64,000 nucleotides of DNA from Megaustenia siamemsis (GCA_032433765.1 JAVIAB010000101.1:64947640-65011639); one strand, 5' to 3'. Positions 35,855 to 46,764 are shown, numbered from the stretch's first letter. Notes: generated by a model not told the origin, from the sequence alone. Program-made: numbers and translations.

Positions 35855-36475
35855 TCTCGCTTAAGTCATAACAGTCAAGTTCTTCCTCAAATATTTCTTT
35901 TTCTACTTTTGCGTTGAGGTTCCCTAGAACTATGACATTTTAAAGTGCTTTCAATTAATGAAGTACCATATTAAGCTCCTGGTAAAATGTATCAACTGTT
36001 TCCTCTGGACTGTCTGCTGTTGGTGCATTGAGATTTATATTTATTGACTTTCCGTTTAATTTCACTAAATGGGCTCAGTCAAATATTACCCAAAACCATC
36101 TCACCGTGCCTGCTCCAAGATGATACCTTCTTCTCTTTGGTGTTAGTATCTCCAGTGTATATTATTTTATGTTCATCAGAATATATTTCCCCTGATCCTG
36201 TGCATCTAATTTCGCACAGTCCCAATAAATGTAATCTCATTCTTTTCATGTTCCGTTTGATGCTTTCCAGAGTGTTCTTACATTCCAAGCACCTATCTTC
36301 AGAGTCTGTTTTATCGTTATCTTGCTTACAAAAGCTTGATGACGATCGGGTATCACAGGGTGAACATGATATCCCGTACCGAACGAAGGTTTACCATTGA
36401 AATCCCCCTTAACGTTGTTGTCATGATTTCTATTATTGTGGCGATTCATGATTGTACACATAAATTAGACGGTGG
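35855..36475 (-). pseudogene. Family F LINE, N-terminal APE endonuclease part
   Basis: The minus strand gives KIGAWNVRTLWKAS (the Asn-containing start of APE-type endonucleases), MKRMRLHLLGLCEIRCTGSG (the Glu block), DEHKIIYTGDTNTK, and near 35880-35960 a VLGNLNAKVEKE segment corresponding to GDFNAK with Asp read as Asn. Reading continues across the family C insertion to 34262. There are two frameshifts between 36050 and 36290. Confidence 0.8.
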
Positions 36476-36599
36476 CTTTCTAAGTAAGACAATAGAGGCA
36501 TAGAATAGTTGTCATTAAAGTTGTTGGTTTTTTATTATTGTTGCTTCTCATTTCATATTTATATGCTATTGAGATATATTATGAAGTATGCTAAGTAGA

Positions 36600-37095
36600 C
36601 ACAAGGTCCTTTTTTAAGCATCTCGATTATCAATACTTGAATCTTCTCAGCATTCCTATATGGTGCAGAAACATGGACATTAAACAGGAAAACAGAACAG
36701 AAAATTGACGCCTTTGAAGAGTGGATATATAGAAAATAGGTAGAATTGGTTGGAACGAAAAGAAAACAAACGATGAAGTTTTAAAACAACTAAAAATGAA
36801 AAGAGAACTACTAAACACAATTCAAACAAGACAAGAAACAAGAAATGCGATTTTTGGGCCATGTTAAAAGACACAACAGCCTACTAAAGGTAATCTTGGA
36901 GGGGAAAATGCAAGATAAAAGAGGCAGAGGCAGATGAAGACTAACATGACAGAGTAATATCAAAAGATGGACAAGTCAGCCTATGAAAACCTGCAACATT
37001 AAAGCAAGAGACAGAGCAGAATGGTGCTCCATAGTAGCCAATCTTCGTTGCGGAGATGGCACTGAATGATGAAGATGATAATGAAAATGTTTCCC
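36600..37095 (+). pseudogene. Family D LINE 3' end
   Basis: The plus strand reads FLYGAETWTLNRKTEQKIDA, a WIYRK segment, KRKENKR, MKRELLNTIQTRQ, FGPC-KTQQPTK, and a basic RGRGR stretch before a gatgatgatga tail at 37060-37085. It is closely related to 1-252. Stops break it throughout. Confidence 0.8.
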
Positions 37096-37535
37096 TTTCT
37101 GTACACAAATCATTATGTCAGGGTGTAGACAGTGGTTTTCGACAATACGTAAGAAGCACTGGCCACGTGAATGAGTCTTACAGATATTGTTTCATATAAC
37201 AATGTCGTTTCTGACTGTAAAAGTGATTTTAGTCTGAAATAGTGAAATACTATAGAAACTCTGTAGAAATCAATGACGTAATTAATCATACAACACACGA
37301 ATTATTTAGAAGCATGGTAACATTTGGTTCCAATGCTTACGTATGTTCCATTCAAACCTGTTTATTCTCCTCAAAAAAAGGAAGAAAAACAGTGATTATT
37401 ATAAGGTAAGTAAATGTAATCTATATTCAATTGCTATTACAGAGATGGTGCTGGCAAAAAAAGTCAATTATTTTTGTTGTTGAAGGCAGATATGTGTGTT
37501 TTCCCTTAATGATGGTATATCGGGATTTAGTTAGA
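37096..37535. other. Unassigned sequence
   Basis: No feature recognised. Confidence 0.4.
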
Positions 37536-37539
37536 TAGT

Positions 37540-38480
37540 TCGACTATTCTGCCTGCCGAGCGTGCTGTAAATGCCCATGCACTTCTTTGGTGTCGTATTA
37601 CAGATCCGTCTGTGTACACGTTAAATAGAACTGGTGACAATGGTGAGCCTTGTGGCAACCCTGGACAAATGGATGTTGGCTCAGAAGACCAACTTCCACA
37701 TCTGAGTATCACCTTCCTCTGAAAAAGTACCGCAGGCGAATCCATCTAATGACGAAGGAGTGCATCGCCAGTTTGAGAAGCATATGCATGGGATATTCAA
37801 ATGGTACCCTGTTATATGCATCCTCCAGATCTATAGCAGCAGCACATGTTTCCTCTCGTCTGTAGAAGCCTTCGAAGACGTCATAGGCAAAGACTGCCGC
37901 ATTGAGCCATATCTCTTTGTTATATCTATAACCTCCGAGTGTGGGTGGGAACACGCGTTTCTGTTCAAGGTGACAGGTGATGACACGGGCAACTATTTTC
38001 TCCAGTAGCTTGCCCGCAGTGTTCTACATTGTGATGATTCTGTAGGCACTGATCTGAGAATGGTCCTTGTTTGGCTTCGGTAGCGGTTGTAAGTAGCTGT
38101 GCAGCCACTCCTCCAAAATCATGCCACCCCGAATACTGGCATAAACTCATTGGCAAGTTTTGTGAAGTCTTTGTCAGCTAAATCGCCTATGTCATCGTAC
38201 CGAACACCATCTGGACCAGGAGCAGTGTTGTGTGACCTTTTAAGTGTCGTGCGAATGGTATCGGTTGTGATTGTGAGATCTTCTTCACGACCTACATCCT
38301 TACACAATTTTGACAGCGATCCCCGTATCCTCATTCTTACAGCCTTATTTCTTCGGTCCGTCTGCTCAATGTAGCAGGCAAGCAGGGCCATCCATTTGCT
38401 CTCATCAGATTTGTGCCATATCCGGCCTGTGCTCTGAAAGTCTGGTATGCCTCTGTGTCGTGTTGTGTGGTGTTGTGTCA
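37540..38480 (-). pseudogene. Family C LINE with RT joined directly to RNase H
   Basis: From 38480 the minus strand reads SGRIWHKSDESKWMALLACY, LKRSHNTAPGPDGVRYDDI (RT start), VAAQLLTTATEAKQGPFSD, a palm block AAAIDLEDAYNRVPFEYPM (catalytic Asp kept), then CPGLPQGSPLSPVLFNVYT. Immediately after VYT it continues as DGSVIRHQRSAWAFTARSAG, which belongs to RNase H. The YADD block, thumb and linker (about 0.9 kb in other copies) are therefore deleted, at a point where both partners encode Tyr-Thr in a gtacac context. The left edge is at about 37540. Confidence 0.85.
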
Positions 38481-38599
38481 TTCATGCTCTGATGAAGGCG
38501 TCAGAATGTGGCGAGCGATTTTTCTAAGTACACTAAGTCAAATTAATTATTAATTTTTACAGAAGTCATCCCTCGTAGGAGGCAGGAGAGATGGACGCA

Positions 38600-38741
38600 G
38601 CCACCCTTGTGGAACGTAGATCCTCGTATCCTCATTCTTACAGCCTCATTTCTTTGCTGACCAAAGAATGTCTTCTCAATGTAGCGGGCATGCAGGACTT
38701 TCCCGTTGCTCTCATCAGATTTGTGCCATATCCGACCTGTG
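38600..38741 (-). pseudogene. Family C LINE, second copy of the endonuclease-RT linker
   Basis: The segment resembles 38311-38430 (tcctcattcttacagcc, tctcatcagatttgtgccat), encoding the GRIWHKSDES linker. It abuts an endonuclease block in the opposite orientation. Confidence 0.7.
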
Positions 38742-39255
38742 ATAAGAGAACGTCATTTTCTGCTTAGACTTTAATGCTAGAGGAAACCAGTGGGGCAACG
38801 TCATAACCAACAAGCAGGGATAAGACCTAGAGAACGCACTGGTGTCGGCCGATTTAGTATGCTTGAATGATGGAAGGGCAACACGAATGGCCACTCGAAC
38901 AGGGGACTCTGATAGTGTCATAGACTTGGCACTGGTGTCTTCCACCTTCGCACCGGTTTGCAGGTGGAGTGCACTGGTGTTCCACGGAAGTGATCTCTAT
39001 CCATGTGTCCTCCTAATTGAAAAAAGCAGAAATATAAGCCAGAAAAGAAAGCTCTACACATTCAACTACGAGAAAAACGACCATGACCTCATTAGCAAAA
39101 TCAGACATAGGAAACTTCAGGAAGGAGATTTTTACGTGAACATAACAAGTATATTGGTAAGATGTGTTTCTGTAACAGCTGAACGTAATTTATTCTTAAT
39201 AGCACTCATGACAGATCGCCCACAAATGTATGTGGAGCCAAATCTGCACACACAC
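38742..39255 (+). pseudogene. Family C LINE endonuclease block, inverted
   Basis: The plus strand gives CLDFNARGNQWGNVITNKQG (the GDFNA-type block), then in the 172-codon frame 38842-39360 LVCLNDGRATRMATRTGDSD, SVIDLALVSSTFAPVCRW and a final FHGSDLYPCV (GSDHxP-type block with His read as Leu). These are successive APE endonuclease motifs. The orientation is opposite to the adjoining linker at 38600-38741, as expected from a 5' inversion. The frame runs on into the 71-bp satellite and is not a single gene. Confidence 0.75.
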
Positions 39256-39256
39256 C

Positions 39257-39410
39257 TTAGATCGTTTGTCTTACGCACGGTCTATCTGATGTCGTTAAAT
39301 CACATTCTTCTCGGTCCGTCCCTGCCTCGTCTTCTATTGTCTTGTGCACGGTCTCTCTGATGTAGTTAAACCACATTCTTCTCGGTCCGTCCCTGCCTCG
39401 TCTTCCGTTT
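39257..39410. repeat. 71-bp satellite, left block
   Basis: Two copies of the unit (ctgatgtcgttaaaccacat plus tcttctcggtccgtccctgcctcgtcttctgttgtcttgtgcacggtctct), separated from the main block by the dispersed element at 39411-40245. Confidence 0.85.
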
Positions 39411-40245
39411 CAAAATAGTGGAGCGTTTTACGTTCTCTCGATCACTGCAGACAATGCATCTGAAATTTGATTAATTTCGGCTCTCTGAATGCAATTATCT
39501 GTGCTGAAATCAAAGTGATGTTCTGCTTAGCAAACCAGAGTGACGGATTGGACAAATCTGCACAGGCGAGTACATACAGCAATGGATTGACATACGCATT
39601 AATGAATTGATCCGTCAAGTCGACAGACGATTTTCCTCTTTGGGGATTTGCACCGTGTTTCGTTCGTTGTACGCTAACCGCAGGGTCTGTTGTTTGATGT
39701 GTGACGGGGATAATTCGACGACTAACTGTCTGTTTATATATTCGGTGGCAGTCAAGAACAAGGGTCCTAACACCATCAAGAGCTATACATTTTTTTCTCA
39801 ATATGACGATCATTTTCCGGAGGACGTGAACTTCCATGGTTTATGGTGGATAGGCGGCGGGAACCACTGGAAGCTATGTCTGAAGGGTGTTCCTTGTTGC
39901 AGTTTCCTCATATTCCAAGTCCGGCTTGTTGCAGGAGCTACCGAGTTAAGTGATATGTGCACACTGTGAGCTGTGTGTTTCATCCGTTTTGATCATGTTT
40001 CGATGTCCCAATTGTTTATGATGTAGGATTATATCGTGTGACAGGGAACAGTTGACTGTGTTCAATTTCTGCGCGGTTTCGCCTTATGTCTTTTGGCGTG
40101 TGCTGATACTTCTACGATGGGAACCACAGTTACCTTTCTTTGTTGGTAGATGAGTTAGTAATTCGGATGATTCCACTGGCACGGGCGGTTGAGCAATTAT
40201 GGATTTTAATTCGTTTGCAGTGATACCGTGGCCTTCCATAACCAA
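39411..40245 (+). mobile_element. Dispersed element copy 1, inside the 71-bp satellite
   Basis: From about 39765 to 40245 this matches 61670-62145 with scattered changes. Shared blocks include tccaagtccggcttgttgca, ggtttcgccttatgtctttt and cactggcacgggcggttgag. The match ends in a short ataaccaataaccaat tail, suggesting a retroposon with its 3' end on the right. 39411-39764 has only weak similarity to the second copy. It interrupts the satellite. No protein domain was recognised in the shared part. Confidence 0.7.
39442..39837 (-). other. 131-codon frame, unassigned
   Basis: The frame includes DQFINAYVNPLLYVLACADL, which looks like a seventh transmembrane helix with an NPxxY motif of a rhodopsin-type receptor. 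There is no recognisable sixth helix before it, and its N-terminal part overlaps the dispersed element. It may be a captured exon fragment or chance. I do not call a receptor gene. Confidence 0.2.
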
Positions 40246-41572
40246 TAACCAATATCTTCTCGGTCCAGTCCGTCCCTGCCTCGTATTCTGTTGTTTTGTG
40301 CATAGTCTCACTGATGTCGTTAAACCACATTCTTCTCATTCGCCCCTGCCTCGTCTTCTCTTGTCATATACGCGGGTTTTCTGATGTAGTTAAACCACAT
40401 TCTTCTCGGTCCGTCCCTGACTCGTCATCTGTTGTCCCGTGCACGGTCTCTCTGATGTCGTTACACCATATTGTTCTCTGTCCGTCCTTGCCTCGTCATC
40501 TGTTGCCCTGTGCACGGTCTCTCTGATGTCGTTACACCACATTGTTCTCTGTCCGTCCTTGCCTCGTCATCTGTTGTCCTGTGCACGGTCTATCTGATGT
40601 CGTTACACCACATTGTTCTCTGTCCGTCAAGCCTCGTCATCTGTTGTCCTGTGCACGGCCTCTCTGATGTCGTTACACCACATTGTTCTCTGTCCGTCCT
40701 AGCCTCGTCATCTGTTGCCCTGTGCACGGTCTCTCAAATGTCGTTACACCACATTATTCTCTGTCCGTCCTTGCCTCGTCATCTGTTGTCCTGTGCACGC
40801 CCTCTCTGATGTCGTTACACCACATTGTTCTCTGTCCGTCCTTGCCTCGTCATCTGTTGCCCTGTGCACGGTCTAACTGATGTCGTTAAACCACATTGTT
40901 CTCGGTCCTTCCCTGCATCGTCTACTGTTGTCCTGTGCACGGTCTATCTGATGTCGTTAAACCACATTGTTCTCGGTCCTTCCCTGCCTCGTCTACTGTT
41001 GTCCTGTGCACGGCCTCTCTGATGTCGTTACACCACATTGTTCTCGGTCCTTCCCTGCCTCGTCTACTGTTGTCCTGTGCACGGCCTCTCTGATGTCGTT
41101 ACACCACATTGTTCTCGGTCCTTCCCTGCATCGTCTACTGTTGTCCTGTGCACGGTCTATCTGATGTCGTTAAACCACATTGTTCTCGGTCCTTCCCTGC
41201 ATCGTCTACTGTTGTCCTGTGCACGGCCTCTCTGAGGTCGTTAAACCACATTCTTCTCGGTCCGTCCCTACCTCGTCTTAGGTTGTCTTGCACACGGACT
41301 CTATGATGTCGTTAAACTACCTCTTCTTGGTCCGTCCCTACCTCGTCTTCTATTGTCTTGTGCATGGTCTCTCTGATGTCGTTAAACCACATCATTTTTG
41401 ATCAATTCCTGCCTGGACTTCTGTCCTCTTGTGCACCGTCTTTCTGATGTCGTTAAACCACATTCTTGTCAATCCGTCCCTGCCTCGTCTTCTGTTGTCT
41501 TGTACACGGTCTCTATGATGTCGTTAACCCATATTCTTCCCGGTCTGTCCCTGCCTCGTATTTCTGGAAAAA
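40246..41572. repeat. 71-bp satellite, main block, about 18 copies
   Basis: The spacing is a regular 71 bp (for example frames restart at 40825, 40896, 40967, 41038, 41109). The unit contains cctcgtctactgttgtcctg and tgcacggcctctctgatgtc. Outer units at both ends are the most diverged. On the minus strand a unit reads ETVHKTTEDEAGTDR-like, a charged peptide similar to the end of a coding region, so the unit may come from a protein-coding 3' end. Confidence 0.93.
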
Positions 41573-41621
41573 AATTAGTTACATTTTGTTCCCTCCAACC
41601 AGCTGTGTGTTTTGATATGAC

Positions 41622-42651
41622 TTTAGAAATACCATTTGAAGCCGTCTTCGTCATGCCGTATTCTTTATTCAGCAAACGACATTTAAAAACCGACAATTTG
41701 AAGCAGTAATTTCTGTATCAGCCGATCCCTGTAGCAGAAGATAAGAAGAAATCTTATTTTGATGAAGCGCTATATGATCATCTGTTTCCACTGATTTCTT
41801 TGCATGATCATATATACATCATCGGATACTTGAACCACTACTGTACTTTAAGTACTTGATCCTTATAGCCTCTGGTCTTTTCACAACCACGGGCACGCTC
41901 AAGCTTTCGGCCCTTGTAACTACAATTGGCCTGGTGTGACTGTGTGGAACACCAGGGGTCAATCAATTTGCTTGTATGCCCTACGTACTTTCTTGGGACC
42001 CTGACCAATAGAGTGTTCCGCCCTTTTGGGAACTCAAAGTGCCAACTGATTCACGGTCAATTCTCTCCTCCTGCGTTTCTGATTAAACCAGGAACCCGTT
42101 CAGTGATCCGCAGATTACGCACTCTCGGTTTCGTCAGAAAGTGTATGCGAATATCATCACCGATAGCTTCCACCATGACAGCTACATCTCACATGTCTTT
42201 TGACGATTTGTGGTTTCAACAAATAAACAAAAGTTCAACTAATTGTCTCATGTCACCTGACAAATATTAACTGTTTATTAATTTAAAGAACAATTCCAAT
42301 TATAATATTTACATCAGCACGTAACAACTCTCCAGCAGCACGAGACGATCATTCAGGACTTGTTAACACTGATTAACTGCCAAGGCTCTCCTTCCAAGAG
42401 CAATCCAACATCCTGACTCTCTTTCTGCCCACTTCTAACTGTTCTTTCTTCAACTCTCCTCCCCACTAACTAAACTGTCGTTTTTCTTACGTCACCCTCC
42501 TGTCTAACCCCCGTTCCATTTGGTGCACCGTTTCTTTCGCTTTCCACTTTTGCTCGCTGTGCAAATACATTTCATTCTGACTTCTGCAACTATTTGGGCC
42601 ACTGTTATACTACACATCCTGCTCTACACTCCCTGCTACCTCCCAGCTTCA
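41622..42651 (-). repeat. Long terminal repeat, left (3') copy, slightly truncated
   Basis: About 1.03 kb, matching 44242-45269 and 47470-48468 with several percent difference. Its right end is gcttca, the same as the other two. It lacks the outermost 25 bp at the left, where the 71-bp satellite flank begins. On the minus strand it has aataaa about 40 bp before the end. The plus-strand frame at 41926-42270 recurs in all three copies and resembles nothing known. Confidence 0.8.
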
Positions 42652-42788
42652 CTGCCTTCTATTTGTTTGCCTGTCATCATTCCCTTATTCCTTGTTCCTT
42701 TCTCAACCATCCGTATATTACTATATGTGTATTCCGTTATTTCTGTTTGTATACCTTTTTCTTCTTTCCGCACTTCTCGTTCTGTTTC

Positions 42789-43536
42789 CTAGTCCATACC
42801 TACTCCGACATCAACATAACTTTTTATAACCCTATTTTCTAACGTTATCTGTGTCTCCTTAGTCTCATATGTCTTCTTTACTTTCCTAACCTTCTTTGGT
42901 TTCTTACAGCCTAACTTCCGTCCTCTATTCATGTCATCTCCATCTGTCGCCAAAAACTCTTCCTTATCTGATGTATCTGCTCTTGTGTCTGTTGTCCTAA
43001 TACATTTTTCATTTTGTTCTCTAATACTGCTGTTTATACTGAGACTATACAACCTATCTTTTCTTCTATTATCTAGTCCCTCTCTTCTTCCTCTACTACT
43101 GCATCCATAAAACGGTTTTGTCTCTAGATTGTCTTCATGTCTCTTTTCTATTTGTCTAAACACTTCCACCTTTTTCTTATAGCTTGTTATTTTATCACCC
43201 TTGTTTTAGAATCGTATTTACTATTATACTATTTCTATACAGTATTGTGGCATTTTTTGTGCCGTCCAGTCTGCCTAGAAATTTGCAAAACATTATTTCC
43301 CCAAATTGTTTAAAATACTTCCTAACTTGTTGTTCTTTAATGCCTTCCCTCAATCCTTTAACTATTATCTTACAGCTATTAGTTTCCTTGTCCCTCAACC
43401 TACATTGCCTCACTATGTGATCTAATTCCTTACATCTATGACATCTTCTACTCTCCTGCATACTATCTACTCTTCCTCTATAGCTATGCCCCTGGTATCT
43501 CAGTATTGTGTGGTCCCTTCCTAACTCCTCACCCAT
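42789..43536 (-). pseudogene. gag-like frame, unit 1 (internally deleted element)
   Basis: Two frames, 43536-43195 (113 codons) and 43169-42789 (126 codons), have translations identical to those at 46764-46017. The first holds a CCHC zinc knuckle (Cys32, Cys35, His40, Cys45) and an RRM-like segment. The rest of the gag-like region is missing, because this unit has lost about 608 bp relative to unit 2 (junction at about 42660, sharing tct on both sides). Confidence 0.75.
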
Positions 43537-44201
43537 TTTCTAACTGGCCTGCCATATTTAACCCTCATGACACATTCCTTCCATTTTCACTCTCACTCTA
43601 TTATCCTGTTATCTGTTACCCTCTCTGATTCTTCTTTCTATTCCAACATACACACCCTTAACAACTGATATGAGATCTCGTATTTTGCCTTTCAATCAAC
43701 GTGTGTTGTCTGTTACCATTAATTTACAATTTCATTCAACAATGTATTATCTGTCTCATCACTTCAACACTCACTGTATATCTCAGCCATGTGTGTTATT
43801 TGGTATAATCCTATCTGTTCCTTATCCTACTCCCTCTTCCCTTCATTAATCAATTATCTCCCTGATTCTATCTAAAACAAATTTCTAACACAAACAACTG
43901 AGATATTTTTATGTGAACTGTTACCCCTTCTTCTGTACACGTTCTAACACTCAATTAATGTTCACAATACTATCAACAGTGCTTTCTCTCTGTAATTATT
44001 ATTCTAACTAATTATTTTCACATCCACGATGATCCTTAGAAAAGCGCACAGTTTTACGATGTGTTGTCGCTGTTGTTCGTTGTATGTGACCCAGCGTTGA
44101 TATTCGCACAAACGTTTCAATATTTGAAGCAGTATTTAGCAGAACGTACCCTTTTTATCGCAATTGTTTCGTGCTTCGCGTCGTGACCAGGTTGTCTAGT
44201 A

Positions 44202-44214
44202 GGTCACGGCGCCA
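44202..44214 (-). other. Candidate primer binding site, unit 1
   Basis: Two bases after the LTR end on the minus strand comes TGGCGCCGTGACC. A TGG start two nucleotides from an LTR is the expected position and sequence for pairing with a tRNA 3' CCA end. The tRNA was not identified. The same place in unit 2 (near 47430-47442) reads TGGGGCAGTGACC. Confidence 0.55.
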
Positions 44215-44216
44215 TT

Positions 44217-45269
44217 TGAAGCCGTCTTCTGTACCTTCTGATTTAGAAGCACCATTTGAAGCCGTCTTCGTTATACCGTATTCTTTATTCAGCAAACGAC
44301 ATTTAAAAATCGACATTTGAAGCAGTAATTTCTGTATCAGCCGATCCTTGTAGCAGAAGAAAAGAATAAGTCTTATTTTGATGAAGCGCTATATGATCAT
44401 CTGTTTCCACATATTTCTTTGCATGATCATATATACATCATCGGATACTTGAACCACTACTGTACTTTAAGTACTTGATCCTTATAGCCTCTGGTCTTTT
44501 CACAACCACGGGCACGCTCAAGCTTGCGGCCCTTGTAACTACAATTGGCCTGGTGTGACTGTATGGAACACCAGGGGTCAATCAATTTGCTTGTATGCCC
44601 TACGTACTTTCTTGGGACCCTGACCAATACAGTGTCCCGACCTTTTGGAACTTAAAGCACCAACTGATTGACGATCAAATCTCTCCTCCTGCGTTACTGA
44701 TAAAACCAGGAACCCGTTCAGTGATCCGCAGATTACGCACTCTCGGTTTCGTCAGAAAGTGTATGCGAATATCATCAGCGATAGCTTCCACCATGACAGC
44801 TACATCTCACATGTCTTTTGACGATTTGTGGTTTCAATAATTAAACAAAAGGTCAACTAATTGTCTCATGTCACCTGACAAATATTAAATGTTTATTAAT
44901 TTAAAGAACAATTCCAATTATAATATTCACATCAGCACGTAACAACTCTCCAGCAGCACGAGTCCTTCATTCAGGACTTGCTAACACTGATTAACTGCCA
45001 AGGCTCTCCTTCCAAGAGCAATCCAACATCCTGACTCTCTTTCTGCCCACTTCTAACTGTCCTTTCTTCAACTCTCCTCCCCACTAACTAAACTGTCGTT
45101 TTTCTTACGTCACCCTCCTGTCTATCCCCCGTTCCATTTGGTGCACCGTTTCTTTCGCTTTCCACTTTTGCTCGCTGTGCAACTATATTTCATTCTTATT
45201 TCTGCAACTATTTGGGCCACTGTTATACTACACATCCTACTCTACACTCCCTGCTACCTCCCTGCTTCA
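44217..45269 (-). repeat. Long terminal repeat, middle copy
   Basis: It runs from tgaagccgtcttctg to ccctgcttca, so the ends are TGAAGC...GCTTCA, short inverted ends with TG/CA as in LTR retroelements. It has a minus-strand aataaa signal near its end. It serves as the 5' LTR of unit 1 and the 3' LTR of unit 2. Confidence 0.85.
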
Positions 45270-45288
45270 CTGCCTTCTACTTCTCCTA
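45270..45288 (-). other. Candidate polypurine tract, unit 2
   Basis: On the minus strand AGGAGAAGTAGAAGGCAG lies directly before the TGAAGC start of the middle LTR, where plus-strand priming occurs in LTR retroelements. Unit 1 keeps only agaaggcag because of its deletion. Confidence 0.65.
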
Positions 45289-45335
45289 GTTATTAATCTA
45301 TCCTAATAACTAACCAGTACCATCCTTGTTCTACT

Positions 45336-46764
45336 CTATTCCTTATTTTGTTTACCTCCTATTCTGCTAATTATACCATCCATTTGTCGACCTATAATTA
45401 TCATGTCTTTGATGACCTTTCTTATCTTTCTTACATCTAAAATCATAAATGTGTCCCCTTTCCTGCGCATGTGATGTATCAAACTGATCATATTTTTTTT
45501 ATATATTTCCCTATTATCATCTCTACTCCTACCGTAATGTGGTTGCCTACTTTCCTCCATATCGGATATTTCCTTGAACATTCGTTCCTCTTGCTGTCTT
45601 GCCAATCTTTCTATGTCGGCTGCGGTTAATTTCCATTGACCATCCTTACTCTCTGCCTTTTGCGTGTTTTCTGTTTTCTGTGATCTCTTCGTGCTACTTG
45701 TGACCATTTCTTCTTAGCTATGAGTTGTCCTTGGTAACATCCGCTCCATATTGGCAGTGAATTTCTCTACCATCTTTATCATTTTCTCCCCACTATCTTG
45801 CGCATGCTTTTCCTTGTCCCCTTTTCCTTTTACTAATAATACGTTCTCATTAATACCATCTACATGTGTTCCCATATCCTCTGTGTCTATTTGTTTGCCT
45901 GTCATCATTCCCTTATTCCTTGTTCCTTTCTCAACCATCCGTATATTACTATATGTGTATTCCGTTATTTCTGTTTGTATACCTTTTTCTTCTTTCCGCA
46001 CTTCTCGTTCTGTTTCCTAGTCCATACCTACTCCGACATCAACATAACTTTTTATAACCCTATTTTCTAACGTTATCTGTGTCTCCTTAGTCTCATATGT
46101 CTTCTTTACTTTCCTAACCTTCTTTGGTTTCTTACAGCCTAACTTCCGTCCTCTATTCATGTCATCTCCATCTGTCGCCAAAAACTCTTCCTTATCTGAT
46201 GTATCTGCTCTTGTGTCTGTTGTCCTAATACATTTTTCATTTTGTTCTCTAATACTGCTGTTTATACTGAGACTATACAACCTATCTTTTCTTCTATTAT
46301 CTAGTCCCTCTCTTCTTCCTCTACTACTGCATCCATAAAACGGTTTTGTCTCTAGATTGTCTTCATGTCTCTTTTCTATTTGTCTAAACACTTCCACCTT
46401 TTTCTTATAGCTTGTTATTTTATCACCCTTGTTTTAGAATCGTATTTACTATTATACTATTTCTATACAGTATTGTGGCATTTTTTGTGCCGTCCAGTCT
46501 GCCTAGAAATTTGCAAAACATTATTTCCCCAAATTGTTTAAAATACTTCCTAACTTGTTGTTCTTTAATGCCTTCCCTCAATCCTTTAACTATTATCTTA
46601 CAGCTATTAGTTTCCTTGTCCCTCAACCTACATTGCCTCACTATGTGATCTAATTCCTTACATCTATGACATCTTCTACTCTCCTGCATACTATCTACTC
46701 TTCCTCTATAGCTATGCCCCTGGTATCTCAGTATTGTGTGGTCCCTTCCTAACTCCTCACCCAT
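45336..46764 (-). pseudogene. gag-like region with CCHC zinc knuckle and RRM-like fold, unit 2
   Basis: The first frame (46764-46423) has CHRCKELDHIVRQC, a CX2CX4HX4C zinc knuckle at residues 32-45, then NSCKIIVKGLREGIKEQQVR and KYFKQFGEIMFCKF, which resemble the first two strands and helix of an RRM. A frame change at about 46425 leads to 46397-46017 (lysine- and arginine-rich), 46001-45714 and 45707-45336. These three share one frame, separated by a TAG and a TAA. The charged C-terminal part (DIERLARQQEERMFKEISDM) could form a coiled coil. No protease, RT or integrase is visible between the LTRs. The role would be RNA binding and particle assembly in a non-autonomous element. An ORF1 of a LINE is the alternative origin. 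Confidence 0.7.

Noticed and set aside
40296..41306. Row of 65-codon frames starting every 71 bp
   Set aside because: An artefact of the 71-bp satellite.
41926..42270. Plus-strand frame shared by all three LTRs as a gene
   Set aside because: It lies within the LTR antisense to the gag-like region, differs in length between copies and matches no family I know.
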